A DNA stretch of 64,000 nucleotides from Sternotherus odoratus. Taxonomy: Eukaryota; Chordata; Testudines; Kinosternidae. This document shows positions 32,320 to 43,129 of this stretch, one piece after another (position 1 is the first letter of the stretch; every line of letters starts with the position of its first letter). Below the pieces are notes generated by a model, which was not told the DNA's origin, searched no databases, and saw nothing but the letters and a program-made list of their open reading frames with translations. A program made the position numbers and the translations under genes. The stretch lies in NCBI GenBank assembly GCA_032164245.1, contig JAVMKO010000001.1, forward strand, positions 247,203,644 to 247,267,643, in the 5' to 3' direction.

Positions 32320-34120
32320 AAAATGATATAAAGGATTTTCCAGTACAGAGAGTTGAATATAAATGACTGAATATTGCCAAAAATACTCTTCTAGCAACCA
32401 AATGTCTTGAATCTTGTCTGTCTTTAATTTAAGAACACAAATCATCTCAGGTTATTTAATTTCTACTAAATCATAGGTAGAGTGAACTCTTAAAACAGTA
32501 TACACTTCCTCCCTGTACCATGAACAGAACATGCATTGGATTGCTAGAAAATATTTACAGAATGTTATTGTATCTATCAAAAAGATTAAGGTGAGTGAAG
32601 ATGAAGTGTCTGTTTCCTGTATGCAAATAACCCATCCAGAACAGTGGAAACTGTTCAGTTGAACTTGCAGAATTTCTCTGTTCTTCAGTGTGTGTGTGGG
32701 TAAAGGGGAGTGTGCAGTTTGACCTGTTCGAAAATGCCAGTAGTTCTGATTCCATAAGGCTTGGGAGATATTTTGGGAGAAATACTTCCTTTGGGGTCCC
32801 TTATAGTCCCGTTATCTCTTCAGCAGCCCCGCTGTTGCTGAAGACAGTACATCTGGGACTTGCTAAAATAGAGGTGCTCCAGGAACTTCTCCCCTACGCA
32901 AAGTCCCAATTGCAAAGGGGAAAGCATTGTAAATTGAAGGAGCAGGATGTGGATTTCGATTTCCGTGCAAACTATCCACCCCCACCACATCTAAATTAAG
33001 GCTTTTTAAAAACATTCCTACTGAGTCAAGTAATAGCCCTTACATCAGTGGTTGGGGGAGTTTAAGACTGCTCCCCCCCAGGTCTTCACCACAGCAATGG
33101 GTTCATTCATTCATTGCAGTGGTTCAGTCTGGGACGCCTCAGCAGGGATTGGGTGGTTCAGATTAAGGCAGCCTATGAGTGCATTGGCATACATAGAACA
33201 TTTCTTCACTTCTGAATGGGGAAAGAGGCAGGGGAGTTTTGAACTGTCATTCAGTAAGTAGGCTGCTTTCTCTTGCCTACTTACAGGTGGAAGGTAATGG
33301 GGGAGAAGAGGAGTCAGGAGGAGGGAAATTAATAATCTTCATAGACTTTCAGAGGACAGGGTGCTTATTGCAAGGGCCAATCTTCATCCTCAGAAGTAGA
33401 TGTGGGGATGCACCTGCCAGAAGTGAAGTATGGGCTTAAACTGATTGAGTAGAGCCTGAAGAGGGATTTAGCAAAACAGACGTCTAGGCAGACCTCATAA
33501 TTCATTTCTAGTACCATTTAGTGATGTTTTCAAGGAAAGGGAGGCAGGAGGCCAATTTTCATGTTCAGCTTCAGGATGGATGCACTGATCACTCAATGCA
33601 CGCAACAATTTTAAGTGCAATAGAGCAGCTTGCCTGACAAGCAGTAAGTAATTAAATTTCATGTGTTTGGACTGAATTTGTTGTTGTCCTGGGCTGCTGG
33701 TAAATAATAAATTTCTAGCCTGTACCTGACTCGAGAATGACCGCAGGTTAATAAATGTTCACTTTCTGGCTACAGAGTTGATGCCCTTTGTGACAAATGG
33801 GTGAGTTACTCCAGAAAAGGGACACATGTGGAATATATGTAATGTGTATATACACTCTGGTGTTGTTTGGAAATTTCACCTGCTTGCAAAGATCCCTTAA
33901 ATCATATTCTCATGGAAGACTATAATCAAACACAAATCCTCCAGAGGCCATAATTCTTTGAGTTGTATATCCAAACTTCCCCATGCAGAAGCTCGGGTAC
34001 AAAGAGCATGTGATCCTCCACTAGGTTTCACAGTCTAATGTGCTTTAAATCAACAGAATTAGACCAACACAAAGCCAATGTAACAAGAGTGGAGTATCTG
34101 ATCCAGACTTTTTAGAATGC
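32320..34120. other. no gene seen; short (TG)n at about 32687-32700
   Basis: Unique sequence. The 103-codon frame 32688-32999 has no recognisable motif and no clear splice signals. Confidence 0.4.
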
Positions 34121-34127
34121 TTTTTAG

Positions 34128-34292
34128 AATATCAGAGGGGGGTGATGGATGACAGGAGAGAGATCACTGGATCATTACCTGTTAGGTTCACTCACTCCAG
34201 GACACCTGGCATTGGCCACTGTCGGTAGACAGGATACTGGGCTGGATGGACCTTTGCTCTGACCCAGTACGGCCATTCTTACGTTCTTATGT
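34128..34292 (+). mobile_element. CR1 LINE 3' end
   Basis: The text ggatgacaggagagagatcac, gatcattacctgttaggttc, acacctggcattggccactg, tactgggctggatggacctt and ggccattcttacgttcttatg is the CR1 terminal segment with its characteristic 3' repeat. The copy is 5'-truncated to about 165 bp. Better preserved than the 20275 copy. Confidence 0.9.
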
Positions 34293-34295
34293 TTT

Positions 34296-35430
34296 TCAGG
34301 GATTAAAGAAAAAAAAGAGTGAGAGAATGATTATGAAGATCAAGTTAGCATGCGAGTGTGCTATATGTAATAGCAAATAAAGTATTTATACACTGAAGAG
34401 GTATTGGCTTTCACAAATAATCAACCAATGGGAGATGACTCTGATCATGTCATGATTCCAAATTTATGTCATTGGTTTTATGTGTTGTTGGATATCCTGC
34501 CAGGGGAGTTGCATGGGTGGAACTTCTCTGGAGTACGTCTCACCTGTTTGCTTCCATCTTTGGAAAGATTGTCTCTCCATCCTGCCCTGGGTGTGAAGTT
34601 AATCCCTCGTCTTTCAAAAAGATTTTATTTTTCTAGATTGCATCCAGACTTCTAATTGCTATTACAGCAAACAGGACAAGAACTGGACAGATCAAATATA
34701 ATAGATGGCAGAAGTATAATCAGAGAAGGAGTAGGAGTGAAGAAAAAAGTGTTTAAACAAAATTTTCTGGTAAAAATGCCAGCAAGAGGAGTATCTGGAC
34801 ACCATGAATTAGTCACTTTGGTAACAAAACATCCACCGGATATCATTTGTCAGAGCAAACAATAAGGAGGTGACCAAGTAAAGCACCTCGGAGAAGCAAT
34901 AATAATACAAACCACACCTAGCCTAAGATGTACTGGGTTTTTTTTCAAGATCTCATAGATCTAATAACCAATTTTATAAACACAAACAGTAAAACTTGGG
35001 CTAAGTGATGTAATTTAACTGGGCAAAGCTACTTGAAAAACTGGCCTAAAAATAATGTGTAATCCCAATATAGTATAAACATGCATGTAATTGTGTTTTG
35101 TTTATCCAATATAAATGTCAATAAGTGGACAGTACAATACTCTATTGCATTTGCTGTTAGGTAAACTTATCATTCAGAAAAAAAAAAAAAGCAAACACAG
35201 AACTTAATTGATAGTGAATGTTTAATTCATTTTTATAAAAATCAATAGTGTTCCTCAAGGGGATAAAGGTGAATTAATTCATTTATCCTGATCTTTAAAG
35301 CTGATGCACAGCAAACATGAGATGTCTAACAAAGGTTAAAGAGCGCTTGTCAAGAGGCCTACAAGTTAATGACATCATCTTGATTAGTTTGATATCTTAG
35401 CACCATTAAGATAATTTGCATTAAATTATC
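34296..35430. other. AT-rich sequence, no gene seen
   Basis: Includes a 14-base A-run near 35180 and two opposed 64-69 codon frames at 34652-34865 that mirror each other and carry no domain. Confidence 0.4.
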
Positions 35431-35445
35431 GCTGTATCGTTTCAG

Positions 35446-35622
35446 GTTTCAGAGTGGTAACCGTGTTGGTCTGTATCTGCAAAAACGAGGAGTACTTGTG
35501 ACATCTTAGAGACTAACAAATTTATATGGGCATAAGCTTTTGTGGGCTTTCGGGTTTTAGTTCATGAAAGCTAATACCCAAATAAATTTGTTAGTCTCTA
35601 AGGTGCCACAAGTACTCGTTTT
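35446..35622 (-). mobile_element. Penelope-like element copy, second subfamily
   Basis: This 177-bp copy begins gtttcagagtggtaaccgtg, differing from the other copies in this window (gaggtagccgtgttagtctg), and has agtacttgtgacatcttagag. Its second half is an inverted copy of part of the first half (ctaacaaatttatatgggc against aataaatttgttag). Imperfect flanks tgtatcgtttcag and tgtatcagttcag (35433-35445 and 35623-35635, 11 of 13 bases alike) are a probable target duplication. Confidence 0.7.
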
Positions 35623-35639
35623 TGTATCAGTTCAGAGCA

Positions 35640-36015
35640 AGAGGATCTTGCTCTGATCATCCTAAACACTATTCCACTGGGGGCAGGCTTGTACTTTTAC
35701 TTGATGCCTACTAGTCAGTAATAGTCACAGCTCATAAACCAGCAAAATTCAAAAGGCAATATTCTTGAGCAAAGATTGTGCATGGTAGGATATGATAGTA
35801 GCCATTTTGTTCCTGAAGCTCTTAAACACAGAAAGAAAAGCAGAGAAAAGAAGGTGGATGCTGAGTAATAATAACAGTGTCCCAAAGTACATGAGACACT
35901 TTACAGGTCTGTAACTAGATATTTCTCTAGCCTGCAAAGCTTACAGTCTAAGTAGACATAAACATATGAGGCTTGTAAACACACAAGCAAGTGATGGAGG
36001 AAATATTTAACCTGA
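35640..36015. other. no gene seen
   Basis: Unique AT-rich sequence separating two PLE copies. Confidence 0.4.
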
Positions 36016-36029
36016 ATCATTTCTTAGTT

Positions 36030-36201
36030 GTGAAGCATAAGCTTTCATGGGTTAGTACCCACTTCATCAGATGCGTCCTACAAAGGGGGTAGTAGCCCAT
36101 GAAAGATTATGCTTCAATACTTTGTTAGTCTTTAAGGTGCCACAGGACTCTTTGTCACTTCTGCAAATCCAGACTAACACGGCTACCTCTCTGATTCTTG
36201 A
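36030..36201 (+). mobile_element. Penelope-like element copy with 12-bp TSD
   Basis: An inverted 5' piece (gaagcataagctttcatggg ... cagatgc) is followed by the sense terminal segment (tagtagcccatgaaagattatgc ... taaggtgccacaggactctttg ... cacggctacctctctgattc). The 12 bases catttcttagtt flank it at 36018-36029 and 36202-36213. More diverged than the 8964 and 12404 copies; the hammerhead-like core is damaged here (tcctacaaaggggg). Confidence 0.8.
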
Positions 36202-36209
36202 CATTTCTT

Positions 36210-36410
36210 AGTTAGTGGTCTTTACCTAGATACTTTGATTACAAACTTAACCCAATGTTGCTGTTTGTCAACAACTCGATTATCCTCCATACTATACCAT
36301 CAACAGAAATAAATCATCATCGTAATGCAAAGACTGAAGTTAATCTAGGAAGCTTGTGTCATTTTAATGTTTAGATACCCATAAGAAGTTGACTTTATAT
36401 ATGTATTGAA
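36210..36410. other. no gene seen
   Basis: Short unique spacer between a PLE and a hAT insertion. Confidence 0.4.
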
Positions 36411-36420
36411 CCTCTTATGC

Positions 36421-36724
36421 CAGGGATCGGCAACGTTGGCACTCGGGTCCACAGGGTAAACACCCTTAGCAGGCCCCGCCGCTTTATTTACCTACCGTTT
36501 CACTGACTGGGGCTCCCACTGGCTGTGGTTCACCGTCCTGGTCGAATGGGGGCTACGGGAAGCGGTGCGATGATGGCTGCTGCTTCCCGCAGCCCCCATT
36601 GGACCAGAACGGCAAACTGTGGTCCGTGCGAGCCCCGGTCAGCAAAATGGCAGGTAAATAAAGCGGTGGGGCCCGCTAAGGGTGCTTACCCTCTGGACCC
36701 AAGTGCCAACGTTGCCGATCCCTG
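36421..36724. mobile_element. 304-bp foldback hAT element with 8-bp TSD
   Basis: The terminal repeats begin cagggatcggcaacgttggc at both ends, and the similarity continues inward so that the two halves are nearly full complements of each other, meeting near 36570-36590. Both flanks carry tcttatgc (36413-36420 and 36725-36732), the 8-bp hAT duplication. RNA read through it could form a hairpin of well over 100 base pairs. The plus-strand frame 36525-36767 is a shadow. Related copies: 42817-43119 and the half at 22690. Confidence 0.9.
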
Positions 36725-36734
36725 TCTTATGCTA

Positions 36735-38330
36735 TTAAACTCACAACATTTAGGTACTTTACTGTAAATCCATCATGTCATGTGGTAAATCAAATACTAT
36801 GCTGATAAAATGTTGTCAAAGGCAATTTAAAGTTTCTCTTATCTCAGAAATGTATGGATTTGACCCTTATAATGGTGAAAATATGTCAATCTTAATTTTT
36901 AACAAAACATAGATATATCAGGACATTTTAACAAACCATATTTGGGATTTAAATGTATAGAATTCTTTATAGACTAAAACTCTGAATCTATACATGCAGC
37001 ACTGTAATATAGCTAGGATGAGTGTTATTAATCTAGGGGAAAGGAGGGAGTTAGGAGGATATCTGTGGGTTCTCACTGTAACAAATAGTGCAAAGGCCAT
37101 CCAGATCTTCCATATGGATAGCAGCTAGAGCTCTGCTTTAGGAATCTGCATTAGATACAAAATAAATTTACCAAACTTTCTTACTATATCTCACCAGTTA
37201 CAAACATTCAAGGCCCAGTTTTCAAAGACCCAGCAGGTTTGAGGCATGGAGTTACTATTATTACAAGGTCTAATGTCCAGTTAGGTGACTTCTGTCTTCT
37301 TGCATTATTAAACGTCGAGTACCCACACACACTTGGGGGAATTGTGTATGGTATTAAAAACTAGTACACAAATTCATGCCTAATCTTTAGAAAATCGGAC
37401 CCTTTGTTTATAGCCATAAAAATACCCTTAAATTGAAAAGCCATTAACCCCTATAATTAAAAAAGGAACATGTTCACTTAAAGAGCATGGTTAGGTCATA
37501 ATGCTAAGTAGAATATGTTAATAAGTTATTGATCTAGTTTGATCTTTTTTTGTTGCCTGTATAGTAAAAATAAGTTTCTTATCTATAGCACATGTTGTTG
37601 AGCCTTTGACCCATTAAACTGGCCCAATATGGTTAGCTAAATGCTACCATCTGTCTTTTAAGAAACATTCCAGGTTTTTTTAGTCCCTTGATATACTGTT
37701 ACTTTGCTCTTACATTATGTTCACTAGTTTTTAAAGAAATAATTATGACAATGTACAGTAATTTGTCCATTAATCTGACACATGGGCAAAAAAAGCCAAC
37801 ACAAATTAGCATTAAAACCATAAAATTCCTGTGTGTGCATGGACTAAACCAACAGTATATTAAACTTGAACCTTTTCTTTGCAGTGACCATCCTTCATCT
37901 GCTGCATACCGTTTTTCCACCTCAGAGATCCAGGCAGTTCTAACATCACAATTGTCTTCCCTGTGGCTTTTAAATCAATATTGATCTAAGAGCTTTGTAG
38001 GAACCCAGACTGACAACACTACAATCACCACCTTTTCTTTTTAATTTTCTTGAGCAAGTGTAACTTTAGCAATTTAAAACTGCATGTGAGCGGCCTCATC
38101 ATGACTAATAGGTCTCTTGGACATGCTGCCATCTGTGGAAGAACACCTTGGATCTTCATCCTAATATCCCTGACTGTTCCGTGATGTAGTGGTAATTATA
38201 GAGGTCAGTGAATGTCTTTATGTCAGACTTGGGCAAATGTGATGGGCTAGTGTGGAAGGAAAGAAGACATTTCAGTGATTCATAAAAAGGAGATATGAAA
38301 CAAGCATACTTCAGGAAAGAAATACTGAGT
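36735..38330. other. AT-rich; weak exon candidate near 37884
   Basis: At 37870-37883 ccttttctttgcag looks like a splice acceptor. It is followed by an open frame with SDHPSSAAYRFSTSEIQ that ends in TGA about 100 bases later. Without a partner exon or homology this is not better than chance, so I did not list it as a gene. The rest of the stretch shows nothing recognisable. Confidence 0.3.
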
Positions 38331-38352
38331 AATAGTGTAATTTTTATATCTT

Positions 38353-38470
38353 AGTATGGCTCTACCGCCCTGGACACGCCCGATCCTGTCGGATCTCGGA
38401 AGCTAAGCAGGGTTGGGCCTGGCTAGTACCTGGATGGGGGACCTCTGGGGAATACTAGGTGCTGTAGGCT
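38353..38470 (+). ncRNA. 5S rRNA-like head of the SINE
   Basis: The head runs from agtatggctctaccgccctg to ggtgctgtaggct and follows vertebrate 5S rRNA closely, lacking the first few bases. The internal Pol III promoter parts survive: agctaagcagggttggg (box A region) and tacctggatgggggacc (intermediate element and box C). There is no T-run at the end of the head, so a transcript would read into the tail; the first run of five T lies in the downstream target duplication at about 38645. It is not a functional 5S gene. Confidence 0.85.
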
Positions 38471-38637
38471 AACACCTGGCAGTAGGTATAAACTGCCTCC
38501 GACGACAGGTGGCGCAACGCATCGGTTGGAGTATACCCCGGTCGTATCACTGGTCCTGTCCAAGCTCCGAATGGAGGCGGATATGCTGATTGAAGCGGAC
38601 CCTGCCATAGTGTGGGATTAACGCTAAGAAAAACAAC
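38353..38637 (+). mobile_element. 5S rRNA-derived SINE with 19-bp TSD
   Basis: A 5S rRNA-like head (38353-38470) is joined to a 167-bp tail (38471-38637) that is not 5S. The flanks agtgtaatttttatatctt (38334-38352) and agtataatttttatatctt (38638-38656) differ at one base in 19, so head and tail were inserted together by LINE-style target priming. The tail is CpG-rich (cctccgacgacaggtggcgc, gtataccccggtcgtatcac) and ends gggattaacgctaagaaaaac, probably the part recognised by the partner LINE. 5S-headed SINEs (SINE3 and related groups) are known in vertebrates. I do not recognise this tail. Confidence 0.85.
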
Positions 38638-38659
38638 AGTATAATTTTTATATCTTGCC

Positions 38660-38965
38660 CTTACAGGATGTCCACTCTAGTCAATATAATGCTCAGACAT
38701 TCAAATAATCTAGATGCAAGGAGAGAGGACAGGCTTATTTTGCTTTGCAACTACAGTTTGATTTTACTTAGAGCAAGACGTGAGAAATGGTTTTCCTCTC
38801 CGGCAAGAATCTGAGATTTTGACATTGTCACCTTCTAAAATGGGGAGGTGGGGTGTCAATTGTGACAACTTTTCATGAACTAATTTTTTTAAAAAAAATC
38901 AGGGTGTGCATTAATTGAAATGTTTCTTAACTTTCATTTTGACTTTTTTTTCCCTATAAATTAGC
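38660..38965. other. no gene seen
   Basis: Unique sequence downstream of the 5S SINE. Confidence 0.4.
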
Positions 38966-38969
38966 TTAC

Positions 38970-39145
38970 ATTATATCTACACTAGCAATTGTACATGTGA
39001 CCATGTATCATAACCCTCCTATTGTCCACACCTAAATCCAGAAGCATGTGTGAGGGCAAGTAATCTAGCTATGTGCCATGGGTAAGTACATGCCTCCGAC
39101 TATGACACAGGCCCATGCCTGTTTGCAGTGTAGAGCAGGTAAGGG
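38970..39145. mobile_element. possible short TIR element of the ctacac type
   Basis: The words attatatctacactagcaat at the left and gtttgcagtgtagagcagg at the right face each other, as in the elements at 26308 and 48505. Edges are uncertain. Confidence 0.3.
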
Positions 39146-39149
39146 GCAT

Positions 39150-42100
39150 AAACAAGATAGACCATAAGTTGTCAAATTTCAATAGTCCTTCCTCCCCGTT
39201 CCCACAATCTATAAAGTTCTCCGTCCCCCTTTTTTCAACAGTAGTGCTGCGCTGACCACAGAAGAATGGCTTTCAACTGCACTCAACACAGGTGAATGTA
39301 GATTTTGCTCCAAGAGCAGCTGCCTGGCCCACTAATCACACCTGGGTGCTGATCAATGTGTGGCCTATCAGTCAACAAAAGGACAGATATATCACCCTGC
39401 AACCCTATCAGAAAAGTCCAAAATGCTGCCTGGAATGGGAGCTATATGGGAGGAAATAGGAGTAACCACTGCTTGGAATGTGCTGTGAAGTGCCATCAAA
39501 AAATAGATCAAGATGAAGTAAACAGGTGAAGTTTTGAGGGAGAAGGTAGATGTAATGAAAGGTACATTAATTTGTTTTCTTCATTGTATATTAGATGGGA
39601 GGGTGGGGAGAAGAGGTAGGGTTTGGGAAGGGGCATGTTTGTTGGGAAATAGAATTCCTCTTCAAAATTTCCTTGGATGCCCAGATACCATGATGATGGC
39701 CATAGTATAAGACAAACCCATATGTTGGCCCCCTTCCACATTTTAGCACCATTCCTCTCCCTCTGGAATTGATATTGTCAAATGTTTTCCAATGATAAGG
39801 TATTTTCAGGCCACATTATTTTGCAAAATAAAGTTAAAGATGATATTGTAGTTGGGCCTTTTTTGGTAGCACAAAGATGAGGAAGTTGCAAGTTATCTCC
39901 CCAATTCAGCTTCTGTTCTGAAATTAGCCTCAATTGTAGTCCTTACAATCAAAGACCAATCCTTGTGAAAGCCATTAATTATTCTGTGTCACCTTCTGTA
40001 CCAACCAGCCACAAACCAGGAATGTGAGCATATGCAGCCTTAACAAATGGATCAGCAGGTGCACCTCCCTGGACACTTAAGAGCCGACTTAAGTATTGAG
40101 ATAATCCAGGCAGATTTGTCTGTCTAGACCTTCTTGAGGCAAATTGCCTCCTCTAAACTCCCAGTGTGATAATTCACTCTACACCACTACAAATGTAAAT
40201 GCAACAAACTCTGGCAGAGTTTGGCAGAGGTTGAATTACCTCAGCTTCTTCACAGTGCTGTTGACTGCTGCTGCTCCTCTGTTGACTCCACCTGCGCCTC
40301 TTGCCGCAGTGGGGTTCAGGAGTCAACAGGAAAGCACTCGGGGATCAATTTATTGCATTTAGACTGGCCTTGGTTGTTTATGGGAAGCAGTAAATACTAA
40401 TGCTTCTAGTCCAAACAATCCTGAATCCAAACTCTGATGATGGCCCAAGCAGGGTTGATTATACAAATGTATGGTTCAATTTCACCATTTAGCGCTTAGT
40501 ATATACAGTAAAAATAATTATGAATTTCTGCCTCTATTTGTAGCTGTTGAAAACAATTTCTTTAAAGAAGCAACTACTATGCAGTTAGCACTCTGGGAAT
40601 TGCAAGGAGGAAAGTGTGCATTCTAGACACTTTATTTATGAGGATTTCATTATAAAATATTCCTTACTCTATTGTTTCAGTCAAAGAGTGTGCCTCTTAG
40701 TTATTCTTCATTCTTAATATCCATATCCATAAAATATATAATAAAGATACAATCAATTCTTCTATTCATATCTTAAGTAGAAGGGGGCAAGAGTTTCCCA
40801 TAAGATAACCCTATTTGAATAATAATTTTTTATGAGGTTGTCACTAGTATTTTGTGACCTATGCCACTTTTAAGAAAAATCTGAAGACTATGCAGCCTTT
40901 TGTCCAGAGTTACTGCCAAAATAAAAAATCAGCTGTCTGGGCTCCCAATAGAATCCCTTGTAATGGACAAAAAATGAGGTAGAAACATTTAATTTGTGAA
41001 AAAAGAGGCTGGATTGTACTTTACTTGGGTTTGTAACACTGGTAGACCAGGTGCCAGTTCACACAAAGGTCCCCAGGGGTTACATAGAGTATTCCTCATT
41101 GTTTACTAATGTCACTGCTGTGTATTTAATGTGCATAATTAGTAAACAATCACATTTTTTAACAAAGACTATTTATGCCCTTTTAAAACGGTACATTCTG
41201 GTTCACATAAGTGGATAGTTGTGTGCTAAAGGTACAAAGATTTTAATGAAAACAATTTATATGAAAATACATAGTAAAAATGTTCTCATATTTATTATCA
41301 CAGTGAGGAAATGTTCTGCCAACCCTTGCTTGTTTGAGTATTAAAAAGACTGGGCCTCTCTTTGGTCTCACTTTCTCTGATGTAAATTAGAAGTAGCTCT
41401 ACTGGTCAATAGCATTTTGCTATTGTAAAACAGGTGTAATTGTTATCACTTTTAGGGTATACATTTTGACATTCTTACTAGAAATCAAAAGTGGTTTTAT
41501 AGTTAGATATCCAAGGAATGTAAGTTAACGTTAGTATGAGTACCTTTAATTTTTTTCATTTCCTTGCTTTTAGATATTTAAATACATACCCTTAATGCAA
41601 CATTACGAGGTAACTTTTGGCATTTAATTAGAAACTTTCCTTATCCCAAAGAAACTGTAACTTATTTTTTTCTTTAATCTGATAATGCCTGACTTGATTG
41701 ATTCCCTCCCCCAGAGAAATATTTTACTAGACCCCAAAAAGGAATTAATCTTATCACAGACATATATGTTTAGCGGTGTTTCATAGAGGTTGCAAAAGGT
41801 ATTTTTTTCAGCAAAAACAATTTGGCTTGCAATGTCAAAAGCTCTTCTTCCTCCATGCTGTAGAATTCTAATTTGTCTAGACTGTCGTAAACTCCATTAG
41901 GGAAGTCATGCAATTTCTAAGGTGGTGAGCAGACTGCCATGTCTCATTTAGTTCATGCCTTGTTAGGTGCCCACTGAATAGCTGTACATGTGTAGCTGTT
42001 CCTGTGATTTTAAAAAACAGCGAGACAAAGATGGGATAGGAATGGTGTATATAGTTTCCCTGTAATGCTCAAAGTTTGGGGTTCACCTCAGCACATGAAG

Positions 42101-42460
42101 TAATCTACTATGCTAGCAAAAGTCACCAACAAGAACTGTCCATAGCCACCAAGCATTACACTATGAAAAGTGCTTTTAAGCTATCCATGCATTGTTTCTC
42201 AGATTCACATTTGATTATTTATTTCACCTCCCTTGGCTGTCATCTTTTGTATGTAGAGTATGGTACAATGTAAATTGAAAGTTAAAGTTTATTGTTTCAA
42301 ATATGTCAAACCTTTGGTGAAGTTACACATAACTAATAAAATCAAATATGTCAAAGTCAAAAGCAACCTCATTCTACTTTGGACTCATAGTAAGTAGAAT
42401 TATCAGTACCACATTACAGATGTGCACATTATGTTTTTTTACTATAGATTAGTACTCCTG
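39150..42460. other. AT-rich sequence, no gene seen
   Basis: Over 3 kb without a recognised repeat. The frame 40144-40362 (72 codons) and several on the minus strand have no domains. Confidence 0.4.
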
Positions 42461-42625
42461 CAGTGCATTGGTTCTTAGAGGCCAGTGGAGCTTTCCACAG
42501 TAGGCTCCAGAACATGAGCACCATGTGGCAGGGAATTGGGGTATTGAGAGAGGTGTCTATGAAAGAATTTTTCTATTACGGTGACCCACAGAATCAATAG
42601 TTGGAAACCATTGTCTAAGTGCTGC
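42460..42625. mobile_element. possible decayed hAT-like element
   Basis: The left word cagtgcattggttcttagag and the right word aatagttggaaaccattgtct face each other in a way that recalls the caktggttc...gaaccactg edges of hAT elements. Too decayed for a target duplication. Confidence 0.25.
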
Positions 42626-42629
42626 TTTT

Positions 42630-42808
42630 ATGATTACCTATAATGGTTTGATCAAATGTCACTCCAAACTACACCAGCTATGCATAGTGCTGAAGGACTA
42701 AACCATCCTACAGAACTGTTAGCTGTCAAGGACATGGAGTATGCATCTAAGTTGTTTTGAAACTATAAATAGTTCTGTACTTGACTATCATTTTGGTCAG
42801 AGATCTGG
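42630..42808. other. no gene seen
   Basis: Unique spacer before the hAT copy. Confidence 0.35.
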
Positions 42809-42816
42809 ATGTATTA

Positions 42817-43119
42817 TAGGGATCGGCATCCTTGGCATGTGGGACCACAGGGTAAGAACCCTTGGTGGCCTCGCCAGTTTGTTTACCTGCTGTTTCACCG
42901 ACCGCAGCTCCCACTGGCTGCGGTTCACTGTCCCGGTCCAATGAGGGCTCCAGGAAGCGGCGTGGTGCTGGCCACCACTTCCCGCAGCCCCCAGTAGACT
43001 GAGACAGCAAACCCCAGTCAGTGGAAGCCACGGTCAGCAAAACAGCAGGTAAACAAACTGGCAGGGCCCGCTAGCGGTGCTTACCCCGTGATCCCACATG
43101 CCAAGGGTGCCAATCCTTG
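42817..43119. mobile_element. 303-bp foldback hAT element, second copy
   Basis: It aligns along its whole length with 36421-36724. The left end reads tagggatcggcatccttggc and the complement of the right end reads caaggattggcaccc. The flanks atgtatta (42809-42816) and atgtatgc (43120-43127) agree at 6 of 8 bases, so the duplication has decayed more than at 36413. The frames 42741-42944 and 42747-43040 (minus) lie on the element and are not genes. Confidence 0.85.
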
Positions 43120-43129
43120 ATGTATGCCC

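Noticed and set aside
38353..38470. Functional 5S rRNA gene
   Set aside because: It lacks the first bases and the T-run terminator, carries several changes and is joined to a tail inside one 19-bp target duplication, so it is a SINE head.
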